Notes: generated by a model from the letters alone, not told the origin. A DNA stretch of 64,000 bases from Cellulomonas fimi (GCF_028583725.1 NZ_CP110680.1:1736001-1800000), one strand, 5' to 3'. Numbered from the stretch's first letter, positions 9,576 to 19,517 are shown. Program-made: numbers and translations.

Positions 9576-10490
9576 GTGCGCACGTCCTGGGGATCGGCGA
9601 CCGACCGAGGCCTCGTCCGCGAGGTCAACGAGGACGCGCTGCTCGCGTACCCGCCCGTGTTCCTCGTCGCCGACGGCATGGGCGGGCACGACGCGGGCGA
9701 CCTCGCGAGCCGGATCGCGGTCGAGGAGTTCGCGCAGCTCGCGGGCCAGCTCGCCGCGACCGCCGACGACGTGCACGCGTGCTTCACGCGCACGGCGGCC
9801 CGCATCCGCGGCGAGTTCACGGGCGGCCGGCGCGGCGGCACGACCGTCGCCGGGGTCGCCGTCACCGAGCACGAGGGCGGGTCGTACTGGCTCGTCTTCA
9901 ACGTCGGCGACTCGCGCGTCTACCGCTGGTCCGACGGCGTGCTCGAGCAGGTGAGCGTCGACCACTCCGTCGTGCAGGAGCTCATCGACCTCGGCGAGAT
10001 CACCGTCGCCGACGCGGAGCGCCACCCCGAGCGGCACGTCCTCACGCGCGCGCTCGGCACCGGCGAGCCGCCCGAGCCCGACTACTGGCTGCTCCCCGCG
10101 GGACTCACCGACCGCCTGCTCATCTGCACCGACGGCCTCACGCGCGAGCTCCACGACGACGACCTCGCCGCCGTGCTCGCGGCCGTGGGCGACCCGCAGG
10201 ACGTCGCGACGCAGCTCGTCCAGGCCGCGCTCGACCGCGGCGCGCGCGACAACGTCAGCGCCGTCGTCGTCGACGTCGCGACCGCCGCGGGTGCGCTCGA
10301 CGACGTCCACATCACCGTGCCGCGCATCGGCGCGGACCTCGCCCCGACCCAGTGGGACGAGATGCTCAACGGGGCGACCGTGCCACGTTCGCCCGCGCGG
10401 CCCTCGTCAACCTCCCCCGGGACGTCGGACCATGGAGGCACACTCTCGTCCGAATCCCCGACCGCTCGCGACCAGGAGACCCCGACATGA
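9576..10490 (+). CDS. PP2C-family serine/threonine phosphatase
   Basis: A 304-residue cytosolic PP2C (PPM) phosphatase. It has the metal-binding motifs VREVNEDALL, FLVADGMGGHDAG, FNVGDSRVYRW and the C-terminal RGARDNVSAVVVD. The last 60 residues are low-complexity and have no family match. The GTG at 9576 is chosen because GGAGGGG lies five bases upstream and the family begins at WGSATDRGLVREVNED. It is the first gene of a locus in which a PP2C, an FHA protein and a Ser/Thr kinase follow one another with four-base overlaps, so it most likely reverses the kinase's phosphorylation. There is no transmembrane helix, unlike the housekeeping PstP of mycobacteria. Confidence 0.92.
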   Translation: MRTSWGSATDRGLVREVNEDALLAYPPVFLVADGMGGHDAGDLASRIAVEEFAQLAGQLAATADDVHACFTRTAARIRGEFTGGRRGGTTVAGVAVTEHEGGSYWLVFNVGDSRVYRWSDGVLEQVSVDHSVVQELIDLGEITVADAERHPERHVLTRALGTGEPPEPDYWLLPAGLTDRLLICTDGLTRELHDDDLAAVLAAVGDPQDVATQLVQAALDRGARDNVSAVVVDVATAAGALDDVHITVPRIGADLAPTQWDEMLNGATVPRSPARPSSTSPGTSDHGGTLSSESPTARDQETPT

Positions 10491-11881
10491 GCGTGCCCCA
10501 GTACAGCGCCGGCGAGTGGACCGCGGTCGTCCGGCCGGGGTTCGTCGCGCTCGTCGGACCGCAGGCCGACGCCGACGTCGCCCGCGCGCTCTGGGACGCC
10601 GCGCCGCAGGGCGTGCTCGCCGCGCTCGACGTGCTCGCGCGCGACGGGCTGGCCGCGCTCCCGCCGTTCGCCGTCGCGTCCGTCGACGGCACCCGGGTGC
10701 ACGTCGCCGTCCGTGGCGACGTCGACGTCGAGGTGACCGCGACCGACGGCGCCGTGCAGGTGCTGCGCGCCGGCGCCGTCCGGACGTGGTCGGAGCAGGT
10801 GCTCGATTCCGTGGGCGTGCTCGTCGCGCGCGCGGACGGCGCGCCCGATGCCCCCGCGCTGCCGCTCGTCGAGGGTGTCGCACCCGCCGGGTCCGTGCGC
10901 GTGGACGTCGCCGAGGTCGTCGTGCCCGACGTCCCCGCGGTCGAGCCGCAGGCCGAGGAGCCCGCGGAGGCGGTCGAGGTGGCCGACGACGCCGCTGCTG
11001 CGACGCCGTCCGTCGCGGACGAGCCCGTGCCGGCGCCCGCGGAGCCGGCCGCCGAGCCCGCCCCGGTTGCGGCGGAGCCCGTCGCCGACGAGGCCGTGGA
11101 GCCGGTCGCCGTCGAGCCGTCCGTCGTCGAGCCGGTCGAGGTCGAGCCCGTCGCGGAGCCCGTCGACCTCACCAAGGAGGCCCCGCGGGCGGAGGTCGCC
11201 GACGTCGTCGAGGAGCCCGCCACACCCGTCGACGACGCGTGGGAGCACACCGTCCGCGCGCCCGTGTCGGCGTCGTACCCGCTCGAGCCGCCGACGACGG
11301 AACCGCGCTACGACGTGGTCGCCGCCGCCGAGCAGTTCCTCGAGCAGCACTCGCAGCGGCCCGGGCTGGTCGACCTCACGCCGGCGCGGCCCCTCGACCA
11401 GCCGGCCGTCCCGCCCGCGTCGCCCGACGACCACGACGGCCTGACGATCCTGTCCTCGGACCTCGCCGCGATCCGTGACCAGCTCCCGAGCTGGGCGTCC
11501 GACGAGGTGCCCGGGCCGTTCGCCGTGCCCGCGGCCGCGGAGCCCGCGCGGCTCGTGCTGTCGACCGGCCTGGTCGTCACGCTGGACCGCGCGGTGCTGC
11601 TCGGGCGCGCGCCGCAGGTCGCGCGCGTCACCAACCGCGAGCTCCCGCGCCTCGTCACGGTGCCGAGCCCGCAGCAGGACATCTCGCGCACGCACGCCGA
11701 GGTGCGCGTCGAGGGCGACCACGTCCTCGTCACGGACCTCGACTCCACGAACGGCGTGCACGTCTCCCGGCCGGGCGAGGGCGCGCGCCGCCTGCACCCC
11801 GGCGAGCCCAGCGTCGTCGCGACCGACGAGGTCGTCGACCTGGGCGACGGGGTGACGTTCACCGTGGAGCGGGGGTCGTGA
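10487..11881 (+). CDS. FHA-domain protein
   Basis: A 464-residue protein coupled by ATGA to the phosphatase and by GTGA to the kinase. Residues 1-125 form a small globular region of unknown family. Residues about 140-270 are a Glu/Pro/Val/Ala-rich linker made of many EPV-type repeats. The C-terminal 110 residues are an FHA domain: LLGRAPQVARVT, PQQDISRTHAEVRVEG and TDLDSTNGVHV, with the conserved Ser-x-x-His and Asn-Gly that bind phosphothreonine. It probably docks onto a threonine phosphorylated by the adjacent kinase. The long acidic linker may carry the target site. No membrane segment is seen. Confidence 0.88.
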   Translation: MSVPQYSAGEWTAVVRPGFVALVGPQADADVARALWDAAPQGVLAALDVLARDGLAALPPFAVASVDGTRVHVAVRGDVDVEVTATDGAVQVLRAGAVRTWSEQVLDSVGVLVARADGAPDAPALPLVEGVAPAGSVRVDVAEVVVPDVPAVEPQAEEPAEAVEVADDAAAATPSVADEPVPAPAEPAAEPAPVAAEPVADEAVEPVAVEPSVVEPVEVEPVAEPVDLTKEAPRAEVADVVEEPATPVDDAWEHTVRAPVSASYPLEPPTTEPRYDVVAAAEQFLEQHSQRPGLVDLTPARPLDQPAVPPASPDDHDGLTILSSDLAAIRDQLPSWASDEVPGPFAVPAAAEPARLVLSTGLVVTLDRAVLLGRAPQVARVTNRELPRLVTVPSPQQDISRTHAEVRVEGDHVLVTDLDSTNGVHVSRPGEGARRLHPGEPSVVATDEVVDLGDGVTFTVERGS

Positions 11882-13434
11882 CCGCACGCCGCGAAGCCTC
11901 CGCCCCGCCGCGACTGCCCGGCTACGAGTTCCTCAGGGTCCTCGGGCTGGGCGGTTTCGCGGACGTGTTCCTGTACCAGCAGGAGCTCCCGCGACGTGAG
12001 GTCGCGGTCAAGGTGCTGCTCGCGGGCAGCCTCGACGACGAGGTCCGGACCCGGTTCCAGTCCGAGGCCAACCTCATGGCCCAGCTGTCGCACCACCCGT
12101 CGATCGTCACGATCTACCAGGCAGCCATCGCCGCCGACGGCCGCCCGTACCTCGTCATGGAGTACTGCTCGCGACCCGGCCTCGCCGAGCGGTACCGGCA
12201 CGAGCGGATCTCCGTGGCCGAGTCGCTGCGGATCGGCGTCCGCCTCGCGTCGGCCATCGAGACCGCGCACCGCGCGGGCATCCTGCACCGCGACATCAAG
12301 CCCGCGAACGTCCTGACGACGGACTTCGGCTGGCCCGCGCTCACCGACTTCGGCATCGCCGCGACGACCGGCCACGGCGCCGGCGCGACGGTCGGCATGT
12401 CGATCCCGTGGTCGCCGCCCGAGCTGCTCGGCGAGCACCCGACGGGCGACCAGCGCTCCGACGTGTACTCGCTCGGCGCGACGGTGTACTCGCTGCTCGC
12501 GGGCCGGACCCCGTTCGAGATCCCCGGCGGGCAGAACAGCGCGCAGCAGCTCGTCGCGCGCATCGAGCGGTCGCCGCTGCCGCCGACGGGCCGCGACGAC
12601 GTGCCCGTCGGCCTGCAGCACGTGCTCGAGCGCGCGATGGCGAAGGACCCGGACCGCCGGTTCACGTCCGCGGCCGCGATGGGCCGCGCGCTCCAGGCGG
12701 TCGAGTCCGGGCTGCGGCTGCCCGTCACGCCGCTCGACCTGCCCGACGGCGACGAGCCCGCGGAGCCGCCGCTCGTCCTGCCCTCGGCCGAGCCCGAGGA
12801 CGCGACGCGCGTCCGGTCGGTCGTGACGCTCGACCCGCACGGCGGTCGTGCCGCGCCGGTCACCCCGGTCGCGCCCGACGCCGACGAGCCGACGCGGCTC
12901 AGCGGCGTCCACGTCCTGCGCCCGGACGACGCCGCCCCGCGCCCGTCCGCGTTCGTCGTGCCCGACGAGCCCGCGCGCGGGACCGAGGAGGAGCGTCCGA
13001 CCGCGTCCCGGCGCACGCGCGTGCTGGCGGGCGCCGCGGCCGCCGTCGTGCTGCTCGGCACGGTGTCCGTCGTCGCGTACGCGAACCTCACGGGCGAGCC
13101 GCCCCCGCGCACCAGCCCGTCGCAGGACGACCTGACCGGCGACGCCCCTCAGGTGACCGGTCAGGTCGTGCCCGCGCCGCACTCGCTCAAGGGTGTCGCG
13201 CAGGCCGACGGCTCCGTGGTGTTCACGTGGGTCAACCCGCTGCCCGCGGAGGGCGACCGCTACCTGTGGGCGGTCCGCACGGCGACGGGCGAGCCGACGC
13301 CGCAGCTCGCGGACGCGCCGACCGTGACCGTCCCCGCCGACCAGGCACCGGGCGGGCAGGTCTGCATCGAGGTGTCGATCGTGCGTGCCGACCGGTCGTC
13401 GTCGACGCAGCCCGCGCAGGGGTGCACGTCGTGA
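11878..13434 (+). CDS. Membrane-spanning serine/threonine protein kinase
   Basis: A 518-residue Hanks-type kinase. The catalytic domain covers residues about 15-285: glycine loop LGLGGFADVF, VAVKVL with Lys45, HRDIKPANV with Asp139, TDFGIA, SPPELLG and DQRSDVYSLGATVYSLL, all intact. A Pro/Asp-rich juxtamembrane linker leads to one transmembrane helix (about 381-403) and an outside domain of about 115 residues. That domain (FTWVNPLPAEGDRYLWAVR) looks like an FnIII fold, similar to modules in the next gene product, rather than the PASTA repeats of PknB. Overlaps of four bases with both neighbours make it part of one translation unit with the FHA and giant surface proteins. Confidence 0.93.
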   Translation: MTARREASAPPRLPGYEFLRVLGLGGFADVFLYQQELPRREVAVKVLLAGSLDDEVRTRFQSEANLMAQLSHHPSIVTIYQAAIAADGRPYLVMEYCSRPGLAERYRHERISVAESLRIGVRLASAIETAHRAGILHRDIKPANVLTTDFGWPALTDFGIAATTGHGAGATVGMSIPWSPPELLGEHPTGDQRSDVYSLGATVYSLLAGRTPFEIPGGQNSAQQLVARIERSPLPPTGRDDVPVGLQHVLERAMAKDPDRRFTSAAAMGRALQAVESGLRLPVTPLDLPDGDEPAEPPLVLPSAEPEDATRVRSVVTLDPHGGRAAPVTPVAPDADEPTRLSGVHVLRPDDAAPRPSAFVVPDEPARGTEEERPTASRRTRVLAGAAAAVVLLGTVSVVAYANLTGEPPPRTSPSQDDLTGDAPQVTGQVVPAPHSLKGVAQADGSVVFTWVNPLPAEGDRYLWAVRTATGEPTPQLADAPTVTVPADQAPGGQVCIEVSIVRADRSSSTQPAQGCTS

Positions 13435-16400
13435 GCTGGCAGACCGTCCGCAGCCGCGCGACCAAGACGATGGCCGTGGTCACGCTGCCCGCGCTCGTCG
13501 CGGTGCTCGCGCTCGTCGACCAGGGCTTCCCGCTCGCGCGCGTCGACCTCAACGACGGCGGCGTGTGGCTGACCAACACGAGCCAGCTCAAGCTCGGCCG
13601 GTTCAACGCCCAGGTCGAGGAGCTCGACGCGGGCGTCGTCACCAGCGGCAGCACGTTCGACGTCCAGCAGGACGGCGGCGACGTGCTGCTGCTCGAGCCC
13701 TCCGGTTTCTCGGTCGTCGACCCCGCGTCGGTCACGCAGACGACCGCGGTGGCCGCCCCCGGTGCCGACGTGTCGATGGCCGCCGGCACGGTCGCCGTCG
13801 CGTCCGGCGGCGACGCGTGGGTGCGTCCCGTCGACCAGCTCGACCGGCTCAACGTCCCGCAGGACCCGGCCGACGTGGAGGTGGGCGAGGGCGGCACGGT
13901 CGTCGTGGCGCGCACCGGTGTCGCGCTGGCGGTCGCCGAGGACGGCACCGTCACGCGCGTCGACCTGTCGACGGTCCCCGGCACGACCCCGGCGGGCACG
14001 CTGCGCGGCGAGGGCGAGGTCGACGCCGTGACCGCCGTCGGGGACGAGCCCGTCGTCCTGTCGGGGAGCACGGTGCGCACGCTGCACGGGACGGTCGAGC
14101 TCGACGGCGAGGACCTCGCGCTGCAGCAGCCCGGCCCGCAGTCGTCGCGCGTGCTGGTGTCCAGCCGCGACGCGCTGCTCGAGGTGCCGCTGGACGGCGG
14201 GGACGTCGTCGAGCACCCCACGACGGGCGAGGGCCGGCCGGCCCGGCCGGTCCAGGTCGGGTCGTGTGCGCACGCCGCGTGGGCGACGCCGCTCGGCTCG
14301 TACCTCGAGCTCTGCGACGGCGCGAAGCCGCAGGTCCGGGACCTGGAGGACATGTCCGCGCAGGACGTGCTCGTGTTCCGCGTCAACCACGGCATCGTCG
14401 TGCTCAACGACACGCTGCGGGGCCGCGTCTGGATGCCTACCCAGGACACCGACCTGCGGACGCCGGACTGGCAGGACGTCGTGCCCGAGGAGGAGCCCGA
14501 GGAGTCCGAGGACGAGTCGCAGACCCCGCAGACCACGCAGGAGCTCGTGACCGAGTGCAGCGACTCGTCGGCGTCGCCGGTCGCCGCGGACGACGAGTTC
14601 GGCGTGCGACCCGGGCGCACGACGATCCTGCCGGTCGTCGACAACGACTCGTCGTCGGACTGCGGGATCCTCGTCATCTCGTCGGTCGACCCGCTGCCGC
14701 CCGAGTTCGGCACGGTCGAGCCGATCTTCGGCGGCCGGTCGCTGCAGGTCGCGGTCGCGCCGGACGCGTCGGGCACCGCCGAGTTCACCTACACCGTCGA
14801 CGACGGGCGGGGCACGTCGTCGCCCACGACCGCGCGCGTGCGGCTCACCGCGCGCGACGGCTCGCTCGACGACCCGCCGGTGCAGCTGCGGACCGGCTCG
14901 CTGCGCGTCGAGGCGGGCGGTGAGGCCGAGCACCAGGTGCTCGCCGACTTCCGCGACCCCGACGGCGACGACCTCGTCCTCGTCGGTGCGACCGCGGACC
15001 CGGCGTCGGGCACGGTCCGGTTCCGGCAGGACGGCTCGCTCACGTTCCGGGCCGACGGCGGGCGGCTGGGCCGCACCCCCGTGACGGTGCTGGTGTCGGA
15101 CGGGAACCACACCGTCGAGGGCACGCTCGAGGTCGACGTGCGGCCCGCCGGGTCGCTCGCGCCGCAGATCGACCCCGTGCACGCCGTGACGTACGTCGGG
15201 CAGCCCGTGACGCTGCGGCCGCTCGACGCGGTGCGCAGCTCGTCGCAGGAGGCGCCCCGCCTGGCGAGCGTCGACCAGGTGGTCGGCGCGACCGTCGAGG
15301 CCGACCTCACCGCGGGCACGTTCACGTTCTCCGCGCCGCGGGCGCAGACCTACTACGTGCCGTTCGTCGTCACGGCCGCCCCCCAGCAGGCGACCGGGCT
15401 CGCCCGCGTCGACGTCCTGGAGTGGCCCGAGCAGGCGCGTCCCCCGGTCGCGGTGCGCGACGTCGCGTACCTGCCCGCGGGCGGCGAGGTGACGGTCGAC
15501 CCGCTCGAGAACGACTCCGACCCCGCCGGCGGCGTGCTCGTGCTGCAGGACGTCGAGGTGCCCGCGGGGTACGGCCTGCACGCGGCCGTGCTGGAGCACC
15601 GGTACGTCCAGATCACCGCGGACCGCACGCTCACCGAGCCGGTGTCGATGCGGTACGTGGTGTCGAACGGCGGCGAGCAGGCCGTCGGCGAGATCGTCGT
15701 GCGGCCCGTGGCGGCGACGGGGACGTCGCAGCCACCCGTCGTGCGCAACGTCGAGGCGTCCGTGCGCACCGGGGGTGTGGTGACGATCCCGGTGCTGGAC
15801 ACCGCGTACGACCCCGACGGCGACCGCCTCACGGTCCAGCCGACGTTCGCCGAGCCGCTCGGCGACGGCGAGGGGCTGCTGTTCGTGTCGGGCGACGTCT
15901 TGCGGTACCAGGCGCCGTCGTCCCCGATGACGGCGCGCGCGACGTTCGTGGTCCGCGACGAGACGGGCAACGAGACCGCGGCGACGCTCACCGTGCGGGT
16001 GCACGCGTCGGACGCCGCCACCAAGGCGCCGCCGCGGCCCCGCGACCTCGAGGCCCGCGTCTTCGCGGGCGACAAGGTCCGCATCGACGTCCCGCTCGTC
16101 GGGATCGACGACGACGGCGACGGCGTGACGCTGCTCGGCTTCGCCAAGCCGCCGGAGCGCGGGCGCATCGTCGAGGTCGGCGCGGACTACCTGGTCTACG
16201 AGGCCGCGCAGGACGATCTCGGCACGGTGACGTTCAGCTACGCCGTCGAGGACTGGACCGGTCAGCGCGCGGTCGCCGACATCCGCGTCGGCATCGCGAA
16301 GCGCCCCACGACCGCGGCCACCGTCGTCGCGCGCGACGACGCCGTGACGGTCGCGCCGGGCCGGACGGTCGAGGTGCGCGTGCTCGCGAACGACGTCGAC

Positions 16401-19400
16401 TCCAGCGGCGGCGACCTGCGGCTGTCGGACGAGCTCGTGACGTCGCCCGCCGACGTCGCCGCCGAGGTCGAGGGGCGGCGCATCATCGTGCGCGCGCCCG
16501 AGCGCGACGGGATCCTGCAGATCTCGTACACCGCGACCAACACGCGCGGCGGCAGCGACACCGCCGTGCTCACCGTGACCGTCACGCGCGACGCACCCGT
16601 GCTCGCCCCGATCGCCGCGGACGTCGTGGTCCCGCCCGCCGACACGTTCGAGCTGACCGAGGTCGCCGTCAACGTCCTGACCCTCGCGCAGAACCCGAGC
16701 GGGCCGCTCAGCGACCTCGAGGTCTCCGTGCCGCGGTCCGTCGCCGACGTCGCGCGCGTCGCCGACGACGGTCGCGTGGTCGTCACCCTCGTCGACCACG
16801 CGCAGACGCTCCCGTACCGGCTGACCAACACGACCGACCCCACCGGCCAGGCGGCGTCGTGGGCGTTCATCACCGTGCCGGCCCTCGGGTTCTTCCCGCC
16901 GACCCTGCGGCGCGGCGCGCCCGACCTGCGGGTCGCGTCGGGCGAGCTCCTGGAGATCTCCCTCGACGAGCAGATCAAGGTCGCCCCCGGGCGCACCGCT
17001 CAGGTCGCCGACCCGCTGGGCGTCACCGCGACCAGGTCCGACGGCAGCGGGCTGGTCAAGGACGAGACGACGCTGCAGTTCCGGTCCGCGCCCGGCTACG
17101 CCGGCCCCGCGTCGGTCACGCTCGTCGTCACCGACGCGACGGGTGCGGGCGACTCGTCCGCGCACACCGCGCCGATCACCCTGCTGATCGACGTGTACGC
17201 GGTCGACGACCACCCGCCCACGTTCACCCCCTCGATGATCGACGTCGCGCCCGGCGAGGCCGCGTCCGTCGTCGACCTGCGGGCGTTCACGACCGGGCCG
17301 TCCGGGCAGGCGGGCACCGCGGAGAAGTACAGCTACCAGCTCACGGGCGCGAGCCCGGTCGGGTTCACCGCGACGGTCGAGAGCGGCATCCTCTACGTCG
17401 CCGCGGCCCGCGACACCCCGAAGGGCAAGACCGCGCAGCTGCCGATCCGCATCGGCTACGGCCGGTCGGGCGCGCTCGACCAGACGGTCGACGTGCGCGT
17501 GGTCGCGAGCAAGCGTCCGTTCGCGGCGGTGGTCGACCGCACGATCCCCGACGGCAAGGAGGGCGAGGAGCGCCGCGTCGACGTGCTCGACGGCGCGTAC
17601 AACCCGTTCCCCGGCGAGCCGCTCACTGTGGTCGGCGCGCGCGTCGAGGCGGGCCAGGGGACCGTCGCCGTCGGCGAGGGGTCCGTCGCGCTGCGCCCCG
17701 CACAGGGCTTCATCGGCCAGATGGTCGCCGTGGTGCGCGTGCGCGACGCGACCGGTGACCCGGACCGGGAGGTCGAGGGTCGGGTCGTGCTCGTCGTGCG
17801 CGGCCGGCCGGCCGTGCCCGTCGCGCCGCGCGTCGGCGAGGTGCGGGACCGGACGGTCGTGCTGTCGTGGGACGCCCCCGACAACCGTGGCGCCGCGATC
17901 GAGGAGTACCGCGTCGTCGCCTCCCCGGGCGGGATCACGCGGTCGTGCACGAGCACCACGTGCACGCTCGACAACCTGACGAACGACGTCGAGTACACGT
18001 TCACGGTCGCGGCCCGCAACGCCGTCGGCTGGTCCGACCCGAGCGCGCCGTCGGCGCCCGCGCGCCCCGACGCCGTGCCCGACGCGCCGGCCGCGCCGAC
18101 GCTCGAGTTCGGCGACGGTTCCGTGACGGCCCGGTGGACGCCGCCCGCGTCGCACGGATCACCCGTGTCGAGCTACACCGTGCAGATCTCGCCGTCCCCG
18201 CAGAGCGGGCCCGCGAGCGTCTCGACGAGCTCGACGAGCTTCACGTTCGCCGGTCTGCGGAACGGCACCGCGTACACGGTCCAGGTCCGGGCGCACAACC
18301 GCGCGCCCGAGCCGGGCCCGTGGTCCCCGTGGTCGACGCCGATGGTGCCCGCGCGCGTCCCGGACGCACCGGTCGTGCAGGCGTTGCCGACGGATACGCG
18401 AGCGGGAAGCGTTCTGGACATCTCGTGGACCGCCCCAGCAGACAACGGGGATACGGTCGCGGCCTATGAGGTCACGGTGAAGGGGCCAAACGGCGTGAGC
18501 GCGGAGGTCCCCGCTGGGCAACTCCGCTGGACGTTCGACAAGGCGACTACCGGCCATCCATACGAGGTTTCGGTAAGGGCGCGCAACAAGGCCGGATGGG
18601 GCGCCGCGGGGTCCACCACTGCCTCCACCTTTGGTCTTCCGAAGGCCCCGGCGTCACTAACCGCGACGTCTCTCGCTGGGCAGGGTGCAGTCCATCTCGC
18701 GTGGTCCAGGGCGGACGGCAACGGCGCTCAGATCACCGAGTACGTCGTGATGGTGGATGGCTCCGAGCGCTCGGTCGGAAGTGCCGAGCAGTGGGTCGCC
18801 GAAGGGTTGTCGGTCGGAGAGCACTCCTTCCAGGTGCGGGCCGTCAACCAGGCCGGGTCGAGCGGCTGGAGTCCTGGAGCGACGGCGAGAGCAACGACTC
18901 CGCCCGGCCAGCCATCCGTGTCCGCGGCTGCGGTCAGCGCGACCGCGGCAGGTGGGCGACCGACGCAACTCACGATCAATTGGAGCGCTGTCTCGGCCAA
19001 CGGCGGCAGCGAACTTGAGTACCAGTACACGATCGAGGCAGACGGCGGACGTAAGTCCGGAACGGTCACGTCGACAAGCGAGACGATTGACGTCTCCGGG
19101 TGGAACTGGCGCTGGCAAGGGAGCCGCGTGACCGTGGCGGTCGTTGCAGTCACGAGGATCGACGGTCGTTCGTTCGCCGGTACGCCGGGTCAGAGCACCA
19201 CGATCGTCACCTGGGGCGCGGTCCCCGGCAAGGTCGGCGGACTCACGCTCACCCCGAACGACGTCGACGCGCCCACCCAGCTCACCGCGGCGTGGTCGGC
19301 GCCCGACTCGGGCGGCCTGTCGGTGACGTACCAGGTCTGCTGGTTCGTCGACGGCAACCCGGTCGGGTGCGACGACGAGAGCGGCACGACCCGCACCCGG

Positions 19401-19517
19401 CGGATGCGTGACCTCGGCAACCCGCCGAAGGCGGCCGTCGTGGCCGTCGAGGTCACCGCCCGCAACGAGAAGGGCGCCGGCCCGACGTCCAACCGCGTCG
19501 AGTACACGGTCCCCTGA
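13431..19517 (+). CDS. Giant exported Ig-like / fibronectin type III surface protein
   Basis: A 2028-residue protein starting at a GTG that overlaps the kinase stop. One membrane segment (about residues 14-34) anchors it with the bulk outside. Residues 40-370 look like a degenerate beta-propeller. From about 384 there is a run of bacterial Ig-like/cadherin-like modules with repeated END-x-D or DPDGD turns (VDNDSSSD, DFRDPDGDDL, ENDSDPAGG, DTAYDPDGDRL, ANDVDSSGGD). From about 1459 to the end there are six FnIII modules. No catalytic domain is visible. Such proteins occur beside MoxR/DUF58/kinase genes in many actinobacteria, and an envelope-adhesive or scaffold role is inferred. The third to fifth FnIII modules have foreign codon use; see the separate entry. 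Confidence 0.88.
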   Translation: MSWQTVRSRATKTMAVVTLPALVAVLALVDQGFPLARVDLNDGGVWLTNTSQLKLGRFNAQVEELDAGVVTSGSTFDVQQDGGDVLLLEPSGFSVVDPASVTQTTAVAAPGADVSMAAGTVAVASGGDAWVRPVDQLDRLNVPQDPADVEVGEGGTVVVARTGVALAVAEDGTVTRVDLSTVPGTTPAGTLRGEGEVDAVTAVGDEPVVLSGSTVRTLHGTVELDGEDLALQQPGPQSSRVLVSSRDALLEVPLDGGDVVEHPTTGEGRPARPVQVGSCAHAAWATPLGSYLELCDGAKPQVRDLEDMSAQDVLVFRVNHGIVVLNDTLRGRVWMPTQDTDLRTPDWQDVVPEEEPEESEDESQTPQTTQELVTECSDSSASPVAADDEFGVRPGRTTILPVVDNDSSSDCGILVISSVDPLPPEFGTVEPIFGGRSLQVAVAPDASGTAEFTYTVDDGRGTSSPTTARVRLTARDGSLDDPPVQLRTGSLRVEAGGEAEHQVLADFRDPDGDDLVLVGATADPASGTVRFRQDGSLTFRADGGRLGRTPVTVLVSDGNHTVEGTLEVDVRPAGSLAPQIDPVHAVTYVGQPVTLRPLDAVRSSSQEAPRLASVDQVVGATVEADLTAGTFTFSAPRAQTYYVPFVVTAAPQQATGLARVDVLEWPEQARPPVAVRDVAYLPAGGEVTVDPLENDSDPAGGVLVLQDVEVPAGYGLHAAVLEHRYVQITADRTLTEPVSMRYVVSNGGEQAVGEIVVRPVAATGTSQPPVVRNVEASVRTGGVVTIPVLDTAYDPDGDRLTVQPTFAEPLGDGEGLLFVSGDVLRYQAPSSPMTARATFVVRDETGNETAATLTVRVHASDAATKAPPRPRDLEARVFAGDKVRIDVPLVGIDDDGDGVTLLGFAKPPERGRIVEVGADYLVYEAAQDDLGTVTFSYAVEDWTGQRAVADIRVGIAKRPTTAATVVARDDAVTVAPGRTVEVRVLANDVDSSGGDLRLSDELVTSPADVAAEVEGRRIIVRAPERDGILQISYTATNTRGGSDTAVLTVTVTRDAPVLAPIAADVVVPPADTFELTEVAVNVLTLAQNPSGPLSDLEVSVPRSVADVARVADDGRVVVTLVDHAQTLPYRLTNTTDPTGQAASWAFITVPALGFFPPTLRRGAPDLRVASGELLEISLDEQIKVAPGRTAQVADPLGVTATRSDGSGLVKDETTLQFRSAPGYAGPASVTLVVTDATGAGDSSAHTAPITLLIDVYAVDDHPPTFTPSMIDVAPGEAASVVDLRAFTTGPSGQAGTAEKYSYQLTGASPVGFTATVESGILYVAAARDTPKGKTAQLPIRIGYGRSGALDQTVDVRVVASKRPFAAVVDRTIPDGKEGEERRVDVLDGAYNPFPGEPLTVVGARVEAGQGTVAVGEGSVALRPAQGFIGQMVAVVRVRDATGDPDREVEGRVVLVVRGRPAVPVAPRVGEVRDRTVVLSWDAPDNRGAAIEEYRVVASPGGITRSCTSTTCTLDNLTNDVEYTFTVAARNAVGWSDPSAPSAPARPDAVPDAPAAPTLEFGDGSVTARWTPPASHGSPVSSYTVQISPSPQSGPASVSTSSTSFTFAGLRNGTAYTVQVRAHNRAPEPGPWSPWSTPMVPARVPDAPVVQALPTDTRAGSVLDISWTAPADNGDTVAAYEVTVKGPNGVSAEVPAGQLRWTFDKATTGHPYEVSVRARNKAGWGAAGSTTASTFGLPKAPASLTATSLAGQGAVHLAWSRADGNGAQITEYVVMVDGSERSVGSAEQWVAEGLSVGEHSFQVRAVNQAGSSGWSPGATARATTPPGQPSVSAAAVSATAAGGRPTQLTINWSAVSANGGSELEYQYTIEADGGRKSGTVTSTSETIDVSGWNWRWQGSRVTVAVVAVTRIDGRSFAGTPGQSTTIVTWGAVPGKVGGLTLTPNDVDAPTQLTAAWSAPDSGGLSVTYQVCWFVDGNPVGCDDESGTTRTRRMRDLGNPPKAAVVAVEVTARNEKGAGPTSNRVEYTVP
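18384..19195 (+). other. Block of atypical codon use inside the giant surface gene
   Basis: Across about 800 bases the coding sequence uses codons almost absent from the rest of the window (CTA, TCA, GTA, AGG, ATT, ACA, GGA, TTG) and the GC content visibly drops; one 60-base line, 19021-19080, counts 62 per cent. Both flanks return at once to G/C-ending codons. The block coincides with FnIII modules three, four and five, with the frame unbroken, so it looks like an in-frame module replacement by recombination from a lower-GC source. It is seen directly; the transfer is inference. Confidence 0.7.

Noticed and set aside
10960..11240. Repeated GAGCCCG/GTCGAGCC units as a DNA repeat array
   Set aside because: They encode the Glu-Pro-Val linker of the FHA protein and drift in unit length; no spacer structure, so not a CRISPR or regulatory array.
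12408..13430. N-terminal extension of the giant surface protein into the kinase gene
   Set aside because: The extension is Arg/Ala-rich shadow sequence; the GTG overlapping the kinase stop precedes a normal membrane anchor.
13260..18155. 1631-residue minus-strand frame opposite the giant surface gene
   Set aside because: Low-complexity Arg/Asp/Gly/Val composition of an antisense shadow; no domain or promoter.
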